Shown piece after piece: positions 1 to 8,112 of a DNA stretch of 64,000 nt (position 1 is the first letter of the stretch; each line of letters begins with the position of its first letter). The stretch is taken from positions 96,154 to 160,153 of the forward strand of contig NZ_JAEPOL010000009.1 of the NCBI RefSeq assembly GCF_017642925.1. Direction: 5' to 3'. Position numbers and translations under genes: made by a program. The notes below the pieces were generated by a model that did not search any database, was not told the DNA's origin, and saw nothing but the letters and a program-made list of their open reading frames with translations. This stretch comes from Maricaulis sp. (lineage in GTDB: Bacteria > Pseudomonadota > Alphaproteobacteria > Caulobacterales > Maricaulaceae).

Positions 1-88
1 CACCCGCAGCCCTGTCCTGCCGATGAAGCTGCGCACGACGGCCCTCAAACTGTGGCGCGCCAGCTGGACCGCGGAGGCCCTGTCATGA
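1..88 (+). CDS. C-terminal end of an upstream gene (partial)
   Basis: An open frame enters from the left edge (first full codon at base 2) and stops at TGA 86-88. The visible tail is 28 codons and ends in LWRASWTAEALS. Its stop overlaps the ATG of the deacetylase gene as ATGA, so the two are probably translationally coupled and in one operon. The piece is too short to identify. By position in a holdfast cluster it could be a glycosyltransferase or flippase, but that is inference only. Confidence 0.6.
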   Translation, partial: TRSPVLPMKLRTTALKLWRASWTAEALS

Positions 89-852
89 ACGCGCCCTACA
101 CACCCGGCTCCGGCCTCGGTGCCGCCCTGAACCGCCGCTGGGTCCGCTTTGCGGCCCGCCAGCCGATGCGGATCGATCTCGACCACGCCATCGTCACCTT
201 CACCTTCGACGATTTCCCCAAATCGGCCGCCACGACCGGCGCGGCCGTGCTGGAACGTCATGGCTGGCGCGGCACCTATTACGCCTCGGCCGGCTATGCC
301 GGCGGCGAGACCCATCACGGCGCCATGTTCGATGCCGGCGATCTCGCCCGGCTGACGGCAGACGGTCACGAGATCGCCTGCCACACCTATGGCCATCTCG
401 ACGCCTCCGCCGTTTCCGACCGCGCACTGGTCGCCGATGTCGAGCGCAATGCCCGCGCCCTGGCCGCGATGGGCCACGAAGCCGAGATCACATCCTTTGC
501 CTTCGCCTATGGCGAGGCGACACCGGCTGCCAAACTGGCGCTGGGCGACCGTTTCACCACGCTGCGCGGCATCCGCGCCGGCATCAATCGCGGCACGGTG
601 GATCGCGGCCTGCTCGCCTCCGTACCGCTGGACGGCGGCGAGGCCGGCATTGCCCGCGCCATCGAGGCCGCCGGCACGCTGCCGGATCATCCCGGCTGGC
701 TGATCTACTACGCCCACGACATCCAGGACGCGCCGACGCAGTGGGGCTGCACCCCGGCCCAGTTCGAACGGGTGTGCGAGGCGGTTGAGGCGTCCGGCGC
801 ACAGGTCATGACCATGGCCGAAGCGGCGCGCCTTATGGGGAGAGAAGAATGA
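85..852 (+). CDS. hfsH: Polysaccharide deacetylase, HfsH-like (holdfast)
   Basis: 255-residue NodB-type polysaccharide deacetylase that would remove acetyl groups from N-acetylated sugars of the exported polymer. Visible motifs are TFDD (about 40-43), the metal-site CHTYGH (His 100 and 104), FAYG (139-142) and YYAHD near 211. The start at 85 has GGAGG seven bases upstream; a longer in-frame start at 52 has no such site. It overlaps the preceding gene and the next glycosyltransferase gene as ATGA. In Caulobacter HfsH deacetylates holdfast and sits beside HfsG. The family is clear; the holdfast role follows from the hfsCBAD-like genes at 3.8-8.1 kb. Confidence 0.85.
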   Translation: MNAPYTPGSGLGAALNRRWVRFAARQPMRIDLDHAIVTFTFDDFPKSAATTGAAVLERHGWRGTYYASAGYAGGETHHGAMFDAGDLARLTADGHEIACHTYGHLDASAVSDRALVADVERNARALAAMGHEAEITSFAFAYGEATPAAKLALGDRFTTLRGIRAGINRGTVDRGLLASVPLDGGEAGIARAIEAAGTLPDHPGWLIYYAHDIQDAPTQWGCTPAQFERVCEAVEASGAQVMTMAEAARLMGREE

Positions 853-1760
853 GTGTATCCGTCATCATCCCGACCTTCCGCCGGCCCGAAGGCCTGCGGC
901 ATGCCGTGGAAAGCGTTCTGGCCCAGTCGCACCAGCCCGACCAGCTGGTGATCGTCGACAATGACCCGGCCGGCAGCGCCGCGCGGGTCGCCGCGACCGC
1001 GAAAGCCATCGCACGCTGCGAGGTGGTCTATATCCACGAGCCGCAACCGGGTGTGTCGAATGCCCGCAATGCCGGTTTTGCCGCCGCGACCGGCCGCTAT
1101 ATCGCCTTCCTCGACGATGACGAGATCGCCTCGGTCGGCTGGCTGGAAGCCCTGCTCGACACCGCCCGCACGCTCGACGCCAGCGTCGTGTTCGGACCGC
1201 TGCGCGGCGAAGCGCTCGACGTCTCCGGCATCCGCGCCGATCTGGCACACCGGCTCTATTCCCGCGTCGGCCCGGCGCAGGACTGCCGCCTGGACAAGCC
1301 GTTCGGCTGCGGCAATTCCCTCATTGACCGTGACGCGTTCGAGATTGCCGACCGGCCCTTCGATCCGCGCATGAATGCCTCGGGCGGCGAGGATGATGTC
1401 TTCTTCGCCCTGCTGGCCCGCCAGGGTGCCCGCTTCGCCTGGTCGGCGAAGGCGGTCGGTATCGAAACTGTCGATGCCACGCGCACCGGCTGGCGCTACC
1501 TCCTGGCGCGCTCCTTCGCCTTCGGACAGGGCGCGACCCAGTCGTGCAGCCGCGGCGAGCGCATGAACTGGCCGGGCATCGTGTTCTGGATGGGTGTGGG
1601 CCTCGCCCAGACACTGGTCTACGGCTCGCTCGCCGGCCTCACCAGCCTCGCCATGCCCCGCCGCGCCGCCGAATTCCTCGACCGCTGTGTCCAGGGCGCC
1701 GGAAAATTCCTCTGGATCGAAGCCTTCGAACCGCGGTTTTACGGCCAGATTGAGGGGTAG
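849..1760 (+). CDS. hfsG: Family 2 glycosyltransferase, HfsG-like
   Basis: 303-residue GT-A glycosyltransferase. It begins with the nucleotide-sugar binding strand SVIIPTFRRP, continues with IVDND (35-39), and carries the acidic metal/UDP site FLDDDE (88-92). GGEDD later in the protein fits the catalytic-base region of family 2 enzymes. The short hydrophobic stretch near the C-terminus suggests membrane association. The ATG overlaps the deacetylase stop. Together with the deacetylase it matches the HfsG/HfsH pair of holdfast clusters, but the sugar donor cannot be read from sequence. A general exopolysaccharide glycosyltransferase is the fallback reading. Confidence 0.8.
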   Translation: MSVSVIIPTFRRPEGLRHAVESVLAQSHQPDQLVIVDNDPAGSAARVAATAKAIARCEVVYIHEPQPGVSNARNAGFAAATGRYIAFLDDDEIASVGWLEALLDTARTLDASVVFGPLRGEALDVSGIRADLAHRLYSRVGPAQDCRLDKPFGCGNSLIDRDAFEIADRPFDPRMNASGGEDDVFFALLARQGARFAWSAKAVGIETVDATRTGWRYLLARSFAFGQGATQSCSRGERMNWPGIVFWMGVGLAQTLVYGSLAGLTSLAMPRRAAEFLDRCVQGAGKFLWIEAFEPRFYGQIEG

Positions 1761-1768
1761 GCGCCCCA

Positions 1769-1930
1769 TTTTCCCCGGAGGAGCGAAGCGAATTCCGGGG
1801 TCTGGTTGAGTTTCCGCTGAAAACCCGGGACAAGCCCGTCTTCTGATGCCAGGCCCCGGCACAAGGCCGGGGAAAGCGGTGTGTGTGATGGGAAAGCGGC
1901 GCTTGTGATGAGAAAGCGGCGCTTGCGACG
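1769..1930 (+). repeat. Intergenic repeat family A, copy 1 (left of hipBA)
   Basis: About 100 bp with two hairpins (CCCCGGA...TCCGGGG and CCCCGGC...GCCGGGG), followed by three exact-length 20-bp tandem units at 1871, 1891 and 1911 built on GGAAAGCGGCGCTTGTGATG. The same block in the same orientation recurs at 3629-3777, on the other side of the hipBA module. No coding potential is convincing. Confidence 0.8.
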
Positions 1931-1959
1931 GGGGCGGCACACGCAACCAACTTTCCCGC

Positions 1960-3204
1960 CTAGACCCGCACGGCCGCCAGCCCGTCTGCAATCCGCGCGA
2001 GCGATGCCCGCGAAACACCGGCATCCGCCGCAAAACGCGCCCAGTCTGCGACCGCTGCGCTGACCGTATCGATCACCTCACATGCGCCGGCAGCGTCCAG
2101 ATCGGCTTCGGCCCCGAGGCGCACAAGTGTCTCCCGGCCGATATCGCGGCCATGTCCGAGAACACTGGTCGAATGCTCGCCACCCGGCCCGTCCGTGAAC
2201 ACCAGGTCATAGGCCGGGGCGAGGCTCCAGCGCCCGTCGCGGTCCATCAGGAAGCTGAACTGTTTGGCGTGATCGTCACGATTGCGGGCCAGCACATTGA
2301 ATACGGCCAGCCGGTACATGGCGATCGCCTCGCGCCGGTCGCGGGTGACGGCGCGCGCCAGGCGGATCAGCTCGCGATAATCCAGCGCCGGCAGGCGAAA
2401 ATCGGAATACAGAAGACCACAGGCCGAATGCACGTGCAGACGCGCATCGCCCTCCCGGTCGAAGCGCCGCGTGGCAAAATAGCGGACCTCGCCCGGGCCT
2501 TCGATCAGGCGGACATCGGGCATGATCACGCCGGCCGCCCGGGCCATAAGTGCATAGGCATATTCGATGGCGGCAATATCGGCCGGATCGTCGCGGCCGG
2601 GAAACTTCACCAGATAGCCGTCATACCCTTCGGGGATCGCGTCGGACCCGTGCCGGGCCTCGCCTGCCGCATTGAGCGCGATCAGGGCCTTGGGCCGCGC
2701 GCCCGCCGGTGAACCGCCGGCCTGGCCGAGCGCGGCAATCACCGCCCCCGCCTCGCCAGCCAGAACCCGCGCTGCATCCGCCGCCAGACGATCCAGGTCG
2801 AGCGCTCCTTCCGCGCCATCCCACACATCCATGGCCGGGGCATAGGTCAGCGCACCGACCCCGCGGCGCCCGACACAGGCCAGACGGTCCAGCGGTGTCA
2901 GCTGCGACGGCTCGAAACCCAGCTGCCGTGCGCGCCGGTCGACCAGGAGCCGCCCCCACCCGTCCGGCAGGCTGTCGGCAAACATGCCGTGAAGCCCCTC
3001 GAAGACGTCCCGCTTCCAGGCGGTTTCCAGCCCAAGGCCGGCCTGGTGATGCAGCGGCGATAATTGCAGGCCGGATGCGAGAAAATCCGGCGTATATTCC
3101 AGCCAGGCCTGGCCGTCGCGATAGGCCAGCCGTCCGACCGGCATGGCTGTGCGGTCATCCCATTGCAGCGTGACTTCAAGCGGCGTGCCCGGCGCGATCT
3201 TCAC
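1960..3204 (-). CDS. hipA: HipA-family serine/threonine kinase toxin
   Basis: 414-residue HipA toxin kinase; E. coli HipA phosphorylates glutamyl-tRNA synthetase and causes growth arrest. Visible parts are the N-terminal HipA domain, a glycine-rich loop GGSPAGARPK (163-172), YLVKFPGRDD (197-206), the catalytic loop NRDDHAKQFSF (308-318) and LAPAYDL (328-334), equivalent to the DFG region. The position normally held by a metal-binding Asn after HAK is Gln315. It starts with GTG and overlaps the hipB stop as GTGA. The module lies between holdfast genes and is flanked by direct repeats, which suggests acquisition. Confidence 0.9.
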   Translation of the reverse strand: MKIAPGTPLEVTLQWDDRTAMPVGRLAYRDGQAWLEYTPDFLASGLQLSPLHHQAGLGLETAWKRDVFEGLHGMFADSLPDGWGRLLVDRRARQLGFEPSQLTPLDRLACVGRRGVGALTYAPAMDVWDGAEGALDLDRLAADAARVLAGEAGAVIAALGQAGGSPAGARPKALIALNAAGEARHGSDAIPEGYDGYLVKFPGRDDPADIAAIEYAYALMARAAGVIMPDVRLIEGPGEVRYFATRRFDREGDARLHVHSACGLLYSDFRLPALDYRELIRLARAVTRDRREAIAMYRLAVFNVLARNRDDHAKQFSFLMDRDGRWSLAPAYDLVFTDGPGGEHSTSVLGHGRDIGRETLVRLGAEADLDAAGACEVIDTVSAAVADWARFAADAGVSRASLARIADGLAAVRV

Positions 3205-3503
3205 GTGCGCCGTCCCCGCTGCGGCCGCCGCGGCGGCTCCAGCACATCGTGCAACGATCCATAGCGCTGACGCCCGGCCAGCAGCCCGTCCAGCGCGGCT
3301 TCATCGCCCAGCGCCATGGCGAGCCGGATAAAGGAGACGAAGGCGATCTCGCCCGTGCGTTCGAACTTGCGCAGGGTGGCCACCGGAACCCCGCTGCGCG
3401 CCGCCAGACCGTCCTGCGTCAGATCCGCATCAAGCCGCCGCGCCCGAAGCCGCTGCCCAAGCGTTGCCGACACTTCCTGCGGCGTTGAGAGTTTAAATGA
3501 CAT
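3201..3503 (-). CDS. hipB: HipB-like antitoxin, XRE-type DNA-binding protein
   Basis: 100-residue helix-turn-helix protein. The XRE/Cro fold covers about residues 15-70 (LGQRLRARRLDADLTQDGLA, then the recognition region around VPVATLRKFE), followed by a basic tail. It lies immediately upstream of and overlaps hipA, the standard antitoxin-first order of type II modules. By analogy with E. coli it would bind HipA and repress the operon. AT-rich palindromes just upstream are candidate operators. Confidence 0.88.
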   Translation of the reverse strand: MSFKLSTPQEVSATLGQRLRARRLDADLTQDGLAARSGVPVATLRKFERTGEIAFVSFIRLAMALGDEAALDGLLAGRQRYGSLHDVLEPPRRPQRGRRT

Positions 3504-3554
3504 TATGATATCAGTTACTGAGATAATTCCGGAATATTTGATACCATAATATCA
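3504..3554 (-). promoter_or_regulatory. Candidate hipBA operator/promoter region
   Basis: An AT-rich segment, unlike its GC-rich surroundings, sits directly upstream of hipB. It contains three symmetric elements: TGATATCA (3506-3513), ATTCCGGAAT (3526-3535) and TGATA-N6-TATCA (3539-3554). Two share the TGATA/TATCA half-site. Autoregulation by HipB through repeated palindromes is known in E. coli; the assignment here is inference. Confidence 0.5.
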
Positions 3555-3628
3555 CTTGATTTGCGAGTGTTTCTCCCGGTTTGCTTTCCCCTGCTCCCCC
3601 TACTTTCCCCGGAGGAGCCCCACTCCCA

Positions 3629-3777
3629 CTTTCCCCGGAGGAGCGAAGCGAATTCCGGGGCCTGGTTGAGTTTCCCGGAAACGCCGAAAACCCGGAGCAA
3701 ACCTGTCTCCTGATGCCAGGCCCCGGCACAGGGCCGGGGAAAGTGGCGCTTGTGAGGGGAAAGCGGCGCTTGCGATG
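3629..3777 (+). repeat. Intergenic repeat family A, copy 2 (right of hipBA)
   Basis: Direct repeat of the 1769-1930 block: it starts TTTCCCCGGAGGAGCGAAGC, has the same two hairpins, and ends with two 20-bp units at 3738 and 3758. A truncated duplicate of the first 19 bases lies at 3602-3620. It lies downstream of the hfsC stop and upstream of the hipB promoter. Confidence 0.8.
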
Positions 3778-3818
3778 GAAATCAAAGCCTCGCCGGGGAA
3801 ATCCAAGCCGCGAGACCC

Positions 3819-5093
3819 CTATCGCGAGCCCTGCGCCAGTTTCGCGGCGCCCGCCGTGAACAGGATCCAGCTGAGCGAATTCTGGTTCATCAGATTGCTT
3901 TCCGAGATCGAGGCCAGGCCCATGATGGCGAACTGGGCGAGCACCCAGTAGGTCTCGGGGCGTTGCGAAAAGATCGTGCCGGCGGCGCGGATCAGCGAGC
4001 GCAGATAGACGGTCAGCATCAGAACGACACCGGGAATGCCCAGCGCCAGCGCAATTTCCAGGAGGCCGTTATGGGCCGTCGGCACCGGCCAGCTCGTGCC
4101 GGCGCGGACCCAGTAGACCGGCCCGTTCTCCACCGTCCAGAAGGCACGATAGCCATAGCCCGTCCAGGGACGGCGCCAGACCTCCTCGATCAGGATGGCC
4201 CAGATATCGGTCCGGCCGGTCAGCGTGGCGTCGCGGCCCAGCATTTCCAGGAATTCCACCGGCGCGATCAGCAGGATCATGCCCAGCATGATGCCGCCCG
4301 TCAGTCCCAGGAAGAGCACCAGGGTGGCAAAGCCGAAACCCTGGCGGCAGGCCATGATGCCGATCGCCCCGCCCGTGCCGAGCGTCCAGGACAGGAGCGC
4401 CGTTTTCGAGGTCGAGAGGAGGACCAGCGCCGTGCACAGCAAGGCCATGCCGGCCCAGATCCAGCGGCGGTCCGGATCGGCGCGCAGCGCCGCATAGGCA
4501 CTCACCGCACCCAGCGCCATCATGCCGCCCAGCGTGTTCTTCTCCCAGAACACGCCCTTCCAGGCGCCGGCATGCACCGCATGATCGATCCCGATCGAAG
4601 GGACGGCGACGGCCATGACGGCACTCGACACGGCGATCAGGCCGAAGGCCGAGGCGATCAGCAGGATCATTTCGCGCCAGGTCCAGCGCGAGGCCATCCA
4701 GAAGCCGAACAGGGTCGACATGATCAGGGCGAAGGAGCGGCGCAGCGTGGTGTCCGGGTCGATCGACCAGATCACCGAGACGGCGGTCAGCGAGACCAGG
4801 CCTAAAAGCAGGACATTATTGGCCAGCGTGCCCAGCACGGCACCGGGCCGCAGGGCGCACAGCGCCAGGGTGAGCGCATAGACCGGCAGCCAGATCAGCC
4901 GCAGGATGGCCGAGCTTTCCGGATCGGCCGGATCGGCAAACACCGGCCCGATCAGCGCGGTCGAGAAAAGATAGAGGCAGACAACCGTCGCCGAGCCTTC
5001 GAGGGCCCGTAAAAAGGAAAAGCCCGGCGCATTGCGCCAGGCCGTGATCAGCGCCGGTTCCGGTGCGATATCGCGGGCCGGTGCCAAGCTCAT
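3819..5093 (-). CDS. hfsC: O-antigen ligase/Wzy-type polymerase, HfsC-like
   Basis: 424-residue polytopic inner-membrane protein with roughly ten hydrophobic segments. The C-terminal part has the Wzy_C pattern GRTDIWAILIEEVWRRPWTG followed by GYGYRAFW and, after a periplasmic loop, TAHNGLLEIALALGIPG. Such proteins polymerise lipid-linked repeat units (Wzy) or ligate O-antigen. Its start overlaps the stop of the HfsB-like gene as ATGA, and the HfsA-like gene follows further upstream, which is the hfsCBA arrangement of holdfast loci. Polymerase is preferred over ligase because of this context. Confidence 0.8.
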   Translation of the reverse strand: MSLAPARDIAPEPALITAWRNAPGFSFLRALEGSATVVCLYLFSTALIGPVFADPADPESSAILRLIWLPVYALTLALCALRPGAVLGTLANNVLLLGLVSLTAVSVIWSIDPDTTLRRSFALIMSTLFGFWMASRWTWREMILLIASAFGLIAVSSAVMAVAVPSIGIDHAVHAGAWKGVFWEKNTLGGMMALGAVSAYAALRADPDRRWIWAGMALLCTALVLLSTSKTALLSWTLGTGGAIGIMACRQGFGFATLVLFLGLTGGIMLGMILLIAPVEFLEMLGRDATLTGRTDIWAILIEEVWRRPWTGYGYRAFWTVENGPVYWVRAGTSWPVPTAHNGLLEIALALGIPGVVLMLTVYLRSLIRAAGTIFSQRPETYWVLAQFAIMGLASISESNLMNQNSLSWILFTAGAAKLAQGSR

Positions 5094-5722
5094 GCCGCGC
5101 TCCGGGCCTGCCCGTCCGCGCGGTTGACGATGATGCCGGCGACCACGCCGCCGCGAGCCTCGATCGCCTGGCGCCGGGCCATGATGCCGTCCGTGCGCGA
5201 CAGGCGTGCGTCGGCCACCAGGATCACCCCGTCCAGATCGCCCACCAGCGAGAGCGGCGCGCGGCTGTTTCCCGGCGCATCGACGATCGCCAGATCGATC
5301 GAGCGGCGCACGGCTTTCCAGTAGTCCGGCGCCGGTCCGAGAAGGACCTGTTTCACCGTGTCGCGGCGGGCCTGCATCTGGGTGACGAAAAGATTGGGGG
5401 CCACCGACTCGCGGGCGACAATCCGGGCCTGAGCCTCGCCGGCCTCGATCCGCCAGAAGGGCTCCCGTCCGAAACGGGCATCGAAGACCGGTCCCTGCAC
5501 CCGCGCTGCCTCGGCCTGGGTATTGCCGGCAAAATCGAGATCATACAGCCAGACACCGCGATGCGAGCGCCGCGCGGCCAGGCGGGCCAGCTCGCGCGCC
5601 ACCGTCGAGGCACCGGCGCCGCGGCTGGCGCCCATCACCATGAGAACACGCCCTTCCCCGCCGGGCCGGGCAATCGGCTCGAGCTGGTCGATCAGGGTTG
5701 AGAGGTCCTGGGTGAGATTCAT
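5090..5722 (-). CDS. hfsB: HfsB-like / CpsD-like ATPase-fold protein with degenerate P-loop
   Basis: 210-residue protein with the ParA/BY-kinase fold. It has a P-loop-like GASRGAGAST (31-40), a DLDFAGN strand (61-67, Walker A' region) and LAIVDAPG (144-151, Walker B). The lysine expected in GKS/T is Ala, so nucleotide binding or kinase activity of the usual type is doubtful. There is no C-terminal tyrosine cluster. It lies between the polymerase gene and the chain-length gene. In Caulobacter, HfsB occupies this place and is required for holdfast secretion. It probably regulates HfsA as a separate cytoplasmic partner. Confidence 0.72.
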   Translation of the reverse strand: MNLTQDLSTLIDQLEPIARPGGEGRVLMVMGASRGAGASTVARELARLAARRSHRGVWLYDLDFAGNTQAEAARVQGPVFDARFGREPFWRIEAGEAQARIVARESVAPNLFVTQMQARRDTVKQVLLGPAPDYWKAVRRSIDLAIVDAPGNSRAPLSLVGDLDGVILVADARLSRTDGIMARRQAIEARGGVVAGIIVNRADGQARSAA

Positions 5723-5781
5723 GACGGGCCTGGAATCATTCGTGTCGCGCCAGATTGCCCGCCGCGTGGTTAACGTCCCGC

Positions 5782-7287
5782 TTACGCAGAGCGATCGGCG
5801 ATGCGCGCCAGCACCGGCAGGCCGCCATAGGGATCGTTCGCCGGCTCGGGCACATCCTGCGGCCGGCGCGTTTCGCGCGGACGGCGCAGCGCACCGGCGG
5901 CGACATAGGTGCGCCAGTAACCGCGCAGCAGGCCCAGGAAGAGCGCCACGCCCATGGCCAGCACGGCCGAGGCGACCAGTGCCAGCTTCTTCATCGACGA
6001 GCCTTCCAGCGGCGGCGAGGCCCGGTCGATCACGCGCACCGCATCGGCCGCACCGACAGCCGGAGCCCGGCGCGCTTCGGCCGTCGCTTCCAGCGCGGCA
6101 ATCGCGGCGGCCGCCTCTTCGGCGGCAGAGACGTTCTGGGCCAGGCGCGTATATTCGGTTTCCAGACCGCGCAGGCGTTCCACATCGCTGCGCACATCGC
6201 GCAATTGCGTTTCCAGCGATCCGGCCAGAACGGCCTGGGAGCGGGCATCCGCCTCGCGCCGGGCTAGTTCCGATTCCAGTTCCTGGCGCACCGGATTGGC
6301 CCCGGAGCGGCGCTGGCCTTCGCTGGCTGCGGCACCACTGGCGACAAAGGCTTCCAGCGCGGCAATCTCGCGCTCCACCGCGCTCACCGCCGGCGCACCC
6401 GGCTGGTAGCGCGACAGCAGGCTGGCGCGTTCGGCGCGCAGGTCGAGCAGGCGTCCGGAAACACCGTTCTCGACATAAAGCTCGATCTGCTCGGGGATCT
6501 GGTCGAGCCGCTGGCGCAGCGCCGCGGCACCGGCCTGCGCCGCATCGCGGTCGGCCCGGGCACCGTTCAGGCGTTCGGCCAGATTGCCGACAAGGGTCTG
6601 CGAAGTCTGTTGTTCGGTGTCGAAATTCGACAGGCCGTGCTCGTCCAGGAAAGCATCCAGCGCGGCGCGCGTTTCCAGCACTGCCACATCGGCCTGCTGG
6701 CGGCGCACGCCCAGACCGGTCACACCGGTCTCGATCAGCACTTCCTCGCGATAGGCCAGATAGGCGTCGACAATCGCATTGAGGATCAGCGCGGCGCGTT
6801 CCGGATCATGGCTTTCGAAACTGGCATTGAGGGCCGAGGAGTTCGGTTCGCGCGACACGCCGAAACCGCCGCGCAGCACTTTCATCGCCGCGCCGCTGGC
6901 ATCGCCGTCGACCGCTTCGCCCAGTACCGTTTCCGCACCCAGGCTGTCCAGCGCGATCCGGCGCACCGCTTCGGAACTCAACAGCTCGCTTTCCGACTGC
7001 ATGACCTGGTTCAGCATGAAACCGTCACCCCAGCCGGCCGCGGCCGGTGTCGGGTCTTCGTTCAGCAGGACGAGAAAGCGCGATTCCGCGACATAGCTGG
7101 TCTTCAGCGTCAGCATCGCACCCGCGACGCCGAGGGTGAAAATCACCGCAAAAACGATGGCAATGAAGCCGCGCTCGGCCCAGGCCAGGGCCACCACGTC
7201 GAACAGGTCCAGCTCCCGGCGGCCGGAAGCCGCCGGACCGCCGGCCGGAGCCGGCTGGGGACCGGAAAAGTGGGACGCGCGAGTCAT
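5782..7287 (-). CDS. hfsA: Wzz/GumC-type polysaccharide co-polymerase, HfsA-like
   Basis: 501-residue inner-membrane protein. A proline-rich cytoplasmic start is followed by a first membrane helix (about 40-60), a long periplasmic region with Ala/Glu/Arg-rich coiled coils (about 190-390) and a second helix (about 430-454), then a short cytoplasmic tail. This is the Wzz/GumC architecture that sets chain length and links the polymerase to the outer-membrane exporter. There is no fused kinase domain; the HfsB-like protein next door would fill that role. It is divergent from the exporter gene. Confidence 0.85.
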   Translation of the reverse strand: MTRASHFSGPQPAPAGGPAASGRRELDLFDVVALAWAERGFIAIVFAVIFTLGVAGAMLTLKTSYVAESRFLVLLNEDPTPAAAGWGDGFMLNQVMQSESELLSSEAVRRIALDSLGAETVLGEAVDGDASGAAMKVLRGGFGVSREPNSSALNASFESHDPERAALILNAIVDAYLAYREEVLIETGVTGLGVRRQQADVAVLETRAALDAFLDEHGLSNFDTEQQTSQTLVGNLAERLNGARADRDAAQAGAAALRQRLDQIPEQIELYVENGVSGRLLDLRAERASLLSRYQPGAPAVSAVEREIAALEAFVASGAAASEGQRRSGANPVRQELESELARREADARSQAVLAGSLETQLRDVRSDVERLRGLETEYTRLAQNVSAAEEAAAAIAALEATAEARRAPAVGAADAVRVIDRASPPLEGSSMKKLALVASAVLAMGVALFLGLLRGYWRTYVAAGALRRPRETRRPQDVPEPANDPYGGLPVLARIADRSA

Positions 7288-7374
7288 GCGTGCATATGAG
7301 CCGGATTGCGCTTAAAAATTTGTTATCCAACGCGGCCGACTATCCGCTCCGGACACGCTTGCGGAGAGTATTTC

Positions 7375-8112
7375 ATGCGCGCGATCAAGACCGGCCTCTG
7401 CCTGGCGGCCCTGATGACCCTGCCCGGGCTCACCGGCTGCGCCAGCCATGGCGCCGATACCGCGCCTGCCGCAGCCTGGGGCGAACCGCGCTTTGCGGCC
7501 TGGCAGGAGACCGATCCGGCCTACCGTTTCTATCCCGGCGACAGTTTCGAAGTGATCGTACATTCCGCACCGGAACTCTCCCGCACGGTCGAGATCGGTC
7601 CGGACGGTCGCGTCGCCCTGCCCCTGATTTCCGACCTCATGGTCGCCGGACGCACCGATCGCGAGATCGGCGACACGATCGCCCGCGCCTATGCGCAGAA
7701 CGTGCTCGTCAATCCGATGGTGGAAGTGCGCCGTGCCGGCCTGGGTCCGCAGAACATCATCGTCGGCGGCGAAGTGAATGCACCGGGCCTGGTCGAGATG
7801 ACCGGTCCGATCGGCGCGCTGGAAGCGGTGATGCTGGCGGGCGGTTTCCAGAACACGGCCGCGCGCGGCGATGTCGTGGTGCTGCGGCGCGCGCCCGGCG
7901 GCGACATGATGATGCGCACGGTGAACCTGCACGACGCGCTGCGTGCGCGCCAGGGCGCCGACACTATTCAGATCCGGCGTCACGACATCATCTTCGTGCC
8001 GCGCTCGACCGTCGCCGAGGTCAATCTCTTCGTCGAACAATATGTGATGGGGATTGTCCCGCTCGACCAGGCGATGAGCTTCGCGATCGCCGACGCGATC
8101 ACAAACAACTGA
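7375..8112 (+). CDS. hfsD: Polysaccharide export outer-membrane lipoprotein, HfsD/Wza-like
   Basis: 245-residue lipoprotein with signal peptide and lipobox LTGC (Cys22). The Poly_export domain begins YRFYPGDSFEVIVHSAPELS and includes GPDGRVALPLISDLMVAGRT; an SLBB-like segment follows (IIVGGEVNAPGLVEM...). It would form the outer-membrane channel for holdfast polymer. The start at 7375 is chosen because it gives a proper lipoprotein signal; an in-frame upstream start at 7306 would extend before it. It is divergently transcribed from hfsA with an 87-bp shared promoter region, as in Caulobacter hfsDAB. Confidence 0.88.
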   Translation: MRAIKTGLCLAALMTLPGLTGCASHGADTAPAAAWGEPRFAAWQETDPAYRFYPGDSFEVIVHSAPELSRTVEIGPDGRVALPLISDLMVAGRTDREIGDTIARAYAQNVLVNPMVEVRRAGLGPQNIIVGGEVNAPGLVEMTGPIGALEAVMLAGGFQNTAARGDVVVLRRAPGGDMMMRTVNLHDALRARQGADTIQIRRHDIIFVPRSTVAEVNLFVEQYVMGIVPLDQAMSFAIADAITNN

